Origin: Mesostigma viride
Lineage: Eukaryota; Streptophyta; Mesostigmatophyceae; Mesostigmatales; Mesostigmataceae
Assembly: GCA_009746045.1 (NCBI GenBank)
Contig: RPFO01000002.1
Coordinates: 1 to 35,000 of the forward strand
DNA length: 35,000 nucleotides
Direction: 5' to 3'
Notes under the pieces: generated by a model
What the model saw: the letters and a program-made list of their open reading frames with translations, nothing else
What the model was told of the DNA's origin: nothing
The model's database searches: none
Part shown: piece after piece, positions 30,701-35,000 of the stretch
Layout: each line of letters starts with the position of its first letter
Position numbering within the stretch: position 1 is the first letter of the stretch
Translations under genes and position numbers: made by a program

Positions 30701-33700
30701 CACCTGTTGAACTCGAGCACGTTCAGGATGTCAAATTCCACGTCGCGCGGCGCATACTTGCCGTTGGCGTCGTACATCTCACGCACAAACACAGACTGCA
30801 GCGTGCGCCTGCAGATAGCCACAGGGTAAAGGGGCGGATGGCAGGCCAGATGGGCGGATGGCAGAGGCCAGATGGGCGGATGGCCGAAGCCAGAGGGGCG
30901 GATAGCAGAGGCCAGAGGGGCGGATGGCAGAGGCCAGACCGGCGGATGGCAGAGGCCAGAGGGGCGGATGGCAGAGGCCAGACCGGCGGATGGCAGAGGC
31001 CAGAGGGGCGGACGGCAGAGGCCAGACCGGCGGATGGCAGAGGCCGGAGGGGCGGATGGCAGAGGCCGGAGGGGCGGATGGCAGAGGCCGGAGGGGCGGA
31101 TGGCAGAGGCCAGAGGGGCGGATGGCAGAGGCCGGAGGGGCGGATGGCAGAGGCCGGAGGGGCGGATGGCAGAGGCCGGAGGGGCGGATGGCAGAGGCCG
31201 GAGGGGCGGATGGCAGAGGCCGGAGGGGCGGATGGCAGAGGCCAGAGGGGCAGAGAGCAGAGGGACAAGCGCAAGGATAAAGGAGGGAGATCACATCAGG
31301 AGGGAGGTGGCATCACCGATCCGCTTACGTGGCGGATGTCAGGGATGAGGAAGCCGGGTCCATCGTTGACGATGTTGAACCGTTCGAGAGAGTACGAGGA
31401 ACGAGGCTACAACATGGAGAAACCAGTGGGTGCAAGAGCCGTTGTGGTCAAGTGTTCAACATGGTGTTGGTCATGTGGTGGTGTTCAAATGTTCAAAGTG
31501 GCATTGTTCATCCCACTTGAATACATGACACAGAGATCAATATCCCTCCATCAACAAAGGAACTCGGTACCAAGTAACATGACACCACGGCCGTCGAGAG
31601 CCATGGTCAGCCCAGGGGCAGCGAATGGTCAGCAAAAGCTGTCATGTTGCAGCACCCACCCTTGACAAAACCCTTCGTTATGTAGGCTCAGCCACAACCG
31701 AAATGCATGGATAACCTCAATAGGTGGCACATCGTCACGCGTGAGCGATCCCCATGGGACAAGTCCAGTGCTAGCATAAGTCCAAGGAGTACGAAAAGTC
31801 CAAGGAGGTCATGACTCTTAAAACGTCTCAGGAGGTCACGACTCACTTGTAGAAGAAGAACCCGAATTTCTTGGCCGCCGTCACCAGCGCAGACTCGTCT
31901 GGGGACGACGCCTGCGAATATTACACCCACCGGCCGTATGCACACACACACACACACACACAAGAGGCCGTGAGTCGGGCATGAACAAACTCTTTAGCCT
32001 GTGCCCAGCCCGCCACAACCCCACACCACAAGCCCATGCCCAGCCCGCAACAACAGGAACGCCCCGCAGTCAGTGCGCCTCGTCACAGAATAACCCAAAC
32101 CGCTGCACAAGACCCATACTAGAACACCCCCTGCACCCCATGGCCTCTCCTTCTCGCACTGTGGCCCGTGCAGAGAGCACACAATGACAAACCCCTCGCT
32201 CCGCTCACCTCGTACACGATCTGGTTGGGGTCGTCCGGCCCATCAGGGATGACTGTGTGGCAGACCGCCATCACGCGGAAGAACTCCTGGTGGGGGGTGG
32301 AGGGGGGAAGTCATGCGGCATCAAGAGGCACAGGGCCACATCGTGGCAGATTGTTGGTGGTGGGCAACAATATTGTGAACAAGCGAAATCCCGGACCGAC
32401 CTGAAGGCGCAAGGTTCAATTGTCACCAAACAGACAGTAAGAGATTTCACAGTGTACCCAGACAATCAATCAGTACACCCATACAAACACGCGTGCGCCC
32501 ACAAGCATGCAGGCACTTCCGCCTCCCCTCCCTCCCCCCCCCCCTCTTTATCCCCCACGAAGACATCCAACACACGAAAACACATGCACAGATACACCCG
32601 CCGCCCTCCCCCCTCCATCCTACTCCCCTACCCACCTGGATGATGGCTCGTTCCGGCAGCTTGGCCCACCGCCCCTTTGTCAGCAGCGGGTCGTCGAAGC
32701 TGAACCCGCGCTCAAACTCGGCATCCGATGAGGGGGTGTACTGCAATAGGACATTCAGGACAACGGGCTTAGCAAGGCGACTTTTAATGGAGTGTAAGGT
32801 GGCGGTAGCGCATCGAGAAAGGGTTTGTCATCGGGTCATCAAGGTCAAACTAGGCGACGTTTGGTAGCCTGTACCGTGGCGATAGGGCATCAAGAAAAAC
32901 GTTTGTCATCGGTTCATCCATGACAAGGTCGGTGCCGGCATCACCCGGCGGAATGTGCTGCAATCGGTGCGCTGTGGACAGCAGGCAGCAAGGGCTCATG
33001 TTAGCAGGCAAAAAGGGCTCATTTATTCTTGAGAGAAAAAAAGTTGTGAGAGAATTATTAGGGGAATCACTTTTTCCTCTATACTACCCTACAACTCACT
33101 ATTGACTCTTAACCCCCCCACACCCTATCTAGCTCATCACTCCAGGCCGTATTTCTCGCCACCACGACATCCACCCCTCCACACGTTTGCACACGCTTCC
33201 CTCCCATGTCCACCGTCGCCATTCGATACACGAATAAACCGTTTACAGTCTCTAAACGCTCTAAACACGGCCTTTCCACAGTCATGAATGCTTCGATTTC
33301 AATACTCACCGTCGGCACCTTGAGCCCCGCGCGCGCGGCCGCCACCTGCTCGATCTCGGTCACCCCATGGCCGTACACCTTTCCCGCGATGGAGCACTTG
33401 TAAAACTCCATCAGGTTCTGCGTCAGTGTGCCCGTCTTGTCGCTGAACACAAACTGGATCTGCGGTGACAGTTGTCGCGTGGCAAGAGCAGCCAGGCGAA
33501 CACCCTTAAGTACAACTACCTTAGTGATACCCTTCAATATGGCTTTAAATAGCAAGGCCAATACCCTTCAGTACAACTACCTTAGTGATGCCCTTCAATA
33601 TGGCCTAAAATAGCAAGGCGAATACCCTTCAGTACAACTACCTTAGTGATGCCCTTCAATATGGCTTTAAATGTCTCTGTAAACAATGGATTTCTTCTTC

Positions 33701-35000
33701 TTCTCTATATCTATTAGTGGCATGGGCGCTCGCAGCGGATCGTCCCACTGACGAATGAATGACAGCACGGCAATGTCAGCCATGCATGCGAGCGAGGCAA
33801 CGAGCAACACAACTAAACACATAGAACCACGTTTACTGGTACTTATTCTACAACCCATTGGTCACAGGTTCCGATTATCTTAAATACCTCGACAGCTGTC
33901 ACAGTGGTGGTATCTACCTGCCCCAGCCCCCTGTTCAGGGTCGACGTGCGCAAGAATGCTGCGACTCGCATCACGGTGCAATAGTAACTCTGGCATGCAA
34001 TACCGGTAGAACTACTAGCAGTACACAGGTATAAACATGAGACAAGGTGTTGGTACGCCATAACTATTTAGTGGTACCTGGCCCAGCTCCTCGTTCAGGT
34101 TGGACGTGCGGGCGAGCGCAGGCGTGCCGGACACCTCGTCGTACATGCGCTTGTCCTTGTTGATGAACTGGGTCACCTGGATGACCTTGATCATCTGATC
34201 AATAGAGATGAGACAAAGAGAGAAGAAATAGATACGTTGATTGAGCACACAGACGTAACGAACTGGGTCATCGGGATGACCTCGATAATCCGGTTACACG
34301 GGACCGGGGAGCATATGTTTGGGCACGGGAGAGGGGAGCACGTGCATGCAGGGCAGGCGCAAGCGTGTGCATGCCGGGGAGACATGAGAAAGTTTGTGCA
34401 GAGAAATAGTATAGCACAACGCACTATTGCTGGATGGTAGCGAAAGAATGGGATGCTCTTGCGTGAGCAGGTGGGCAGGCAACTGTGCGGGGCACACACA
34501 CAGAAACAACGACACACGCACCTGCACAACACACACACACACGCACACAAACAAATACACGCAAGTGACCACGCACATCAGTGAATTAGATAATTGGACA
34601 CACACACGCACGCGCCTCTATGAGTTGACCGCAACATTAGACCGCAGCAGCCACGTGCACACAGCCACCAGCCACCAGTAAGGCAGGGCTGTGGGGCCAA
34701 GTGAGAGCTGCCATTATCTGATTAGGTGTCCAGCCCTTCAGACAAGGTGGCTCTCGACAGCTGAGAACCGTCAGCATGGCCTCTCTTACACCCTGCGTTC
34801 ATCCATCGCTCCGGGAGATCGAGACAAATGAATCGGGTGACTGCTATGGTGATCATTCATCGCAACCAAGCGGGACCCACCTCGACAGACACGTAGAGCG
34901 AGATGGGGACGATGGAGCAGCCTAGCTAGCTACTCGTTCTTAAGCCCGTATTAACGATAGGGAGCCGCACCTCGACGGACACGTAGAGCGAGATGGGGAT
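17682..35000 (-). CDS. P4-type ATPase (phospholipid-transporting flippase), 20 visible exons, 5' end outside the window
   Basis: P4-ATPases use ATP to flip phospholipids from the outer to the cytosolic leaflet of plasma, Golgi and endosomal membranes, usually with a Cdc50-type partner. The joined exons show the family series in order: PISLYVSVE (M4), [23 protein letters not shown] with the phosphorylated Asp, [51 protein letters not shown] and [13 protein letters not shown], then six C-terminal membrane segments. Nineteen introns (297-1638 bp) have GT-AG ends; 16 are phase 0 and the exons join without a frame break, giving about 1,007 residues. The actuator domain (DGET) and M1-M3 lie beyond position 35000. 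The gene looks intact. The specific subfamily cannot be named by eye. Confidence 0.96.
18729..19821. other. Intron 19, A/T-rich, no gene seen
   Basis: Between exons 19 and 20. It holds several CAAACAAACAAAG words (19115-19310) and G-rich patches near exon 20 (18780-18890), but no coding region. Confidence 0.7.
19822..19938 (-). CDS. P4-ATPase exon 19 (M6-M7 loop and M7)
   Basis: 39 codons, phase 0. [14 protein letters not shown] then [19 protein letters not shown]. It corresponds to 'D........P.LY..G.....F....F..W...'. Confidence 0.95.
20021..20045 (-). pseudogene. Relic of the 5' edge of exon 19
   Basis: Minus strand reads AHVALGN, against ARVALEN in the exon. Confidence 0.7.
20224..20510. 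repeat. CTTCCCC pyrimidine tract in intron 18
   Basis: About 287 bp of CTTCCCCC/CTCTTCCCC units. Open in several frames as spurious proline/serine-rich frames. Confidence 0.95.
20619..20648 (-). pseudogene. Relic of the 3' edge of exon 18 with intact donor
   Basis: Minus strand reads ATFLGMLWQ then GTGGGATAGG, against TIFLGVLEQ then GTGGGACAGG in the exon. Confidence 0.9.
20686..20957. repeat. 63-bp minisatellite, about 4.3 copies, in intron 18
   Basis: Unit starts GTATCGATGAGACAACCAGC and ends GTGACCGGTGATCATG. Because 63 is a multiple of three, the plus strand is open throughout, but no real protein is implied. Confidence 0.97.
21043..21210 (-). CDS. P4-ATPase exon 18 (M5-M6)
   Basis: 56 codons, phase 0. 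[34 protein letters not shown] and [14 protein letters not shown], the conserved M5-loop-M6 region. Confidence 0.97.
21437..21560. repeat. About 40-bp repeat in intron 17
   Basis: CACAAAAGGTCAGCAAC recurs three times, with AAGYACGCAAGCACGC linkers. Confidence 0.8.
21835..22154. repeat. 53-bp minisatellite, six copies, in intron 17
   Basis: Unit CAAGATAGGGCCAGCCCACT then CAAGAATAGGACTGCTCGGG then ATACTGCCTGATA. The copies are nearly identical. Confidence 0.97.
22162..22200 (-). pseudogene. Relic of the donor side of exon 17
   Basis: Minus strand: GCAATACCTCACCAGAACGA, against GCAATACCTCACCAACACGA next to the exon 17 donor. Confidence 0.75.
22849..22944 (-). CDS. P4-ATPase exon 17 (start of M5)
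   Basis: 32 codons, phase 0: [20 protein letters not shown] and [12 protein letters not shown], highly conserved in P4-ATPases. Confidence 0.97.
22991..23088 (-). pseudogene. Two relics of the 5' edge of exon 17
   Basis: Acceptor-side words at 22991-23003 (CCCGCAG then GCGGTCATGGCCA) and 23076-23088 (CATGCAG then GTGGTCATGGCCA) repeat the exon's own acceptor and first codons (AVMA). Confidence 0.85.
23657..23782 (-). CDS. P4-ATPase exon 16 (GDGANDV hinge motif)
   Basis: 42 codons, phase 0. [20 protein letters not shown] and [10 protein letters not shown]. The Asp residues of GDGxND bind magnesium. Confidence 0.98.
24282..24428 (-). CDS. P4-ATPase exon 15 (P-domain)
   Basis: 49 codons, phase 0. 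[12 protein letters not shown] then [20 protein letters not shown], the family's '.DG..L......F..L...C..V.CCR..P.QK'. Confidence 0.97.
24655..24957. repeat. CGGT/ACCG tetranucleotide microsatellite, about 300 bp
   Basis: About 70 units of CGGT with a few variants at the right end. Open in several frames, which gives spurious PTDR and GRSV repeat frames. Confidence 0.98.
25075..25200 (-). pseudogene. Three relics of the 3' edge of exon 14
   Basis: Minus-strand copies at 25182-25200 (VQQAIE then intact donor GTGGGT), 25148-25165 (VQQNVK) and 25075-25092 (VQQTVK), against VQQIIQ in the exon. Confidence 0.85.
25204..25350 (-). CDS. P4-ATPase exon 14 (variable linker of the P-domain)
   Basis: 49 codons, phase 0. 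A Ser/Gly/Pro linker then [18 protein letters not shown], a helix that in P4 enzymes precedes the 'DG..L' strand. Confidence 0.9.
25875..26000. repeat. Three GCGAGCGGTCGCA words in intron 13
   Basis: Copies near 25879, 25938 and 25985, each followed by AATTAAT or GTAC-type sequence. The core is an imperfect palindrome. Confidence 0.7.
26199..26278 (-). CDS. P4-ATPase exon 13
   Basis: 80 bp: completes Ala after INIGY, then [19 protein letters not shown], as in the family ('ACSLL....'). Ends in phase 0. Confidence 0.95.
26316..26400. repeat. About 43-bp tandem repeat in intron 12
   Basis: CCATGGATGTCATGGGAACA with TGAATAGAACGTCCGGA, two full copies plus a partial one. Confidence 0.85.
26620..26660 (-). 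pseudogene. Relic of the 3' edge of exon 12
   Basis: Minus strand reads [11 protein letters not shown] followed by ATGGTGGAT, against [11 protein letters not shown] with donor GTGAGT in the exon. Confidence 0.85.
26728..26827 (-). CDS. P4-ATPase exon 12 (P-domain TGDK motif)
   Basis: 100 bp ending in phase 1: [20 protein letters not shown] and [12 protein letters not shown]. The TGDK motif helps bind ATP and magnesium. Confidence 0.97.
27143..27246. repeat. About 23-bp repeat in intron 11
   Basis: Four to five diverged copies of TTGGGGAATTATTATTGGGG with GCTGA linkers. Confidence 0.75.
27374..27393 (-). pseudogene. Relic of the 3' edge of exon 11 with a good donor
   Basis: Minus strand: ATGGAGGAGAACTGCAG then GTAAGC, against ATTGAGGACAAGCTGCAG then GTAGGG. 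More CAG/GTA pseudo-donors follow near 27327. Confidence 0.75.
27472..27537 (-). CDS. P4-ATPase exon 11 (P-domain entry)
   Basis: 22 codons, phase 0: [20 protein letters not shown] matches '.IE.DL.LLG.TA.EDKLQ'. Confidence 0.96.
28025..28132 (-). CDS. P4-ATPase exon 10 (N-domain, helical)
   Basis: 36 codons, phase 0. [20 protein letters not shown], the 'LR.LC.AYR.L...EY..W' region, followed by a charged helix. Confidence 0.95.
28213..28274 (-). pseudogene. First relic of exon 10 (5' edge)
   Basis: Minus strand: LCLAYV, stop, [13 protein letters not shown], against [19 protein letters not shown] in the exon. The flanking acceptor context (CTTCCCCCACCGG) matches the exon acceptor (CTTCCCCCGCCAG) with the AG lost. 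Confidence 0.9.
28417..28471 (-). pseudogene. Second relic of exon 10 (middle part)
   Basis: Minus strand reads [15 protein letters not shown], against [15 protein letters not shown] in the exon. It lies about 285 bp upstream of the exon. Confidence 0.8.
28688..28714 (-). pseudogene. Relic of the 3' edge of exon 9
   Basis: Minus strand reads TFGNNGPAM, against EFGNNGLRT in the exon. Confidence 0.7.
28756..28860 (-). CDS. P4-ATPase exon 9 (N-domain, KGAD-type motif)
   Basis: 35 codons, phase 0. With the preceding Lys it makes [12 protein letters not shown], the ATP-pocket motif, and it ends FGNNGLRT. Confidence 0.96.
29497..29630. repeat. About 36-bp degenerate tandem repeat in intron 8
   Basis: Four diverged copies of a unit built on CATCTGCCCTTTGTGACA and AGTTAGGC. 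Confidence 0.7.
29775..29841 (-). CDS. P4-ATPase exon 8 (nucleotide-binding TRKR motif)
   Basis: 67 bp: (S)[20 protein letters not shown], the conserved 'F.S.RKR.SV' stretch of the N-domain. Ends in phase 0 at donor GTGGGT. Confidence 0.96.
30591..30619 (-). pseudogene. Relic of the 3' edge of exon 7
   Basis: Minus strand: CTGAACGTGCTCAAGTTCAG (LNVLKFS), against LNVLEFN in the exon. The donor is mutated. Confidence 0.8.
30704..30808 (-). CDS. P4-ATPase exon 7 (N-domain)
   Basis: 105 bp, phase 2 at both ends. [10 protein letters not shown] and [12 protein letters not shown], the latter conserved before TRKR. Confidence 0.95.
30836..31255. repeat. 22-bp G-rich minisatellite, about 19 copies, in intron 6
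   Basis: Unit GCGGATGGCAGAGGCCAGAG plus GG, with two common variants (CCAGACCG and CCGGAGGG). The unit is not a multiple of three, so all three frames are open and give spurious long frames on both strands. Confidence 0.95.
31847..31911 (-). CDS. P4-ATPase exon 6 (N-domain)
   Basis: 65 bp, ends in phase 2: [20 protein letters not shown] matches 'SPDE.ALV.AA..FGF.F'. Downstream at 31805-31830 is a weak copy of its donor side (GGAGGTCATGACTC). Confidence 0.95.
32209..32286 (-). CDS. P4-ATPase exon 5 (N-domain)
   Basis: 26 codons, phase 0: [15 protein letters not shown] matches the conserved 'FFR.LA.CHT..P' segment. Confidence 0.95.
32636..32740 (-). CDS. P4-ATPase exon 4 (N-domain)
   Basis: 35 codons, phase 0: [15 protein letters not shown] lies where P4 enzymes have an F.F.D..L..G.W segment. 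Confidence 0.93.
32801..32925. repeat. Direct repeat in intron 3
   Basis: A roughly 50-bp word (GTGGCGGTAGCGCATCGAGA and on to TTTGTCATCGGGTCATC) at 32801 recurs at about 32876 with several changes. Confidence 0.75.
32930..32957 (-). pseudogene. Relic of the 5' edge of exon 4
   Basis: Minus strand: GATTGCAG then HIPPGDAGT, against ATTGCAG then YTPSSDAEF in the exon. The acceptor is preserved. Confidence 0.7.
33310..33459 (-). CDS. P4-ATPase exon 3 (phosphorylation site)
   Basis: 50 codons, phase 0. [14 protein letters not shown] contains the Asp that forms the phospho-enzyme. It continues [17 protein letters not shown] into the start of the nucleotide-binding domain. Confidence 0.97.
33490..33673. 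repeat. 61-bp minisatellite, three copies, in intron 2
   Basis: Unit includes CCCTTCAGTACAACTACCTT and CCCTTCAATATGGC. It is placed just before exon 3. Confidence 0.9.
33918..33959 (-). pseudogene. Relic of the 3' edge of exon 2
   Basis: Minus strand reads [14 protein letters not shown] followed by a GTAGAT donor, against [14 protein letters not shown] in the exon. Confidence 0.85.
34078..34194 (-). CDS. P4-ATPase exon 2 (post-M4 stalk)
   Basis: 39 codons, phase 0 at both ends (acceptor GATCAG, donor GTACCA). Contains [20 protein letters not shown] and NEELGQ, the conserved stretch just before the phosphorylation site. Confidence 0.95.
34258..34293 (-). pseudogene. Relic of the 5' edge of exon 2
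   Basis: Minus strand reads [12 protein letters not shown], against [12 protein letters not shown] in the exon. The acceptor AG is degraded to GG. Confidence 0.75.
34881..34910 (-). CDS. Duplicate of the PISL exon edge, alternative exon or relic
   Basis: Reads [10 protein letters not shown] with donor GTGGGT. The sequence before it lacks a pyrimidine tract (only AGCTAGCTAG), so it may not work as a separate exon. If used instead of the copy at 34971, it would keep the frame into the next exon. Confidence 0.6.
34971..35000 (-). CDS. P4-ATPase exon 1 of window (M4, PISL motif), truncated by the window edge
   Basis: Reads [10 protein letters not shown] and ends at donor GTGCGG. PISL lies in M4 of P4-ATPases, on the lipid path. 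A 28-of-30 copy sits 90 bp downstream at 34881-34910 with a better donor (GTGGGT). By comparison with other exons here, this distal copy is probably the true exon and the other a young edge duplicate, but the reverse or alternative use is possible. Confidence 0.75.

Noticed and set aside
30723-31348. Several long repeat-protein frames on both strands
   Set aside because: A 22-bp minisatellite leaves all frames open. There is no independent coding evidence and it lies inside intron 6.
31328-31400. Possible extra exon in intron 6 ([19 protein letters not shown] then GTAAGC)
   Set aside because: Exons 6 and 7 already join perfectly in the conserved region, with no room for an insert. It could be another relic of exon 7 (VEFDILN-like) but the match is weak.

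Overview
The window is eukaryotic nuclear DNA. Its main gene is split by GT-AG introns, it carries plant/algal-type retroelements and a piggyBac-family transposon, and many introns hold minisatellites. A fragment related to Polinton-like viruses or virophages, which are common in algal genomes, makes a green alga or similar protist the best guess. That assignment is an inference; no rRNA or organelle marker is present to confirm it.

Left part (1-5,125). The window opens with about 325 bp of CCCT-type simple repeat. A possible small spliced gene on the minus strand follows (three short exons, 637-1,086, function unknown). At 2,552-4,528 lie three tightly packed, intronless minus-strand genes: a coiled-coil basic protein, an A32/FtsK-HerA-type packaging ATPase with clear Walker A and B motifs, and a small basic protein with AT-hook-like motifs. 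I read this as a remnant or internal piece of an integrated Polinton-like virus.

Nested transposons (5,126-16,160). A 9.7 kb LTR retrotransposon on the minus strand has near-identical 740/730 bp LTRs, a 5-bp target duplication (TTATG), a primer binding site and a polypurine tract, but no recognisable gag-pol. Nested in it is a 2.86 kb piggyBac-like element (TTAA target, 13-bp terminal inverted repeats). Its transposase keeps the N-terminal domain and the C-terminal cysteine cluster but has lost the catalytic core. Right of the LTR element is a 5'-truncated LINE reverse-transcriptase tail, broken by a stop codon and flanked by two imperfect copies of a 60-70 bp sequence.

Right half (17,682-35,000). 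One large minus-strand gene encodes a P4-type ATPase (phospholipid flippase). Twenty exons are visible, from the PISL segment of M4 to the C-terminus, and they join in frame (about 1,007 residues). The N-terminus lies beyond the right edge. Sixteen of the nineteen introns are phase 0. The introns hold minisatellites of 22, 53, 61 and 63 bp, a 300 bp CGGT tract and pyrimidine tracts.

The most unusual signal is in these introns. For most exons I can see one or more decayed copies of the exon edge in the adjacent intron. Upstream copies carry the acceptor side and downstream copies carry the donor side. This ladder of exon-edge echoes affects at least a dozen exons and is not explained by ordinary gene structure.
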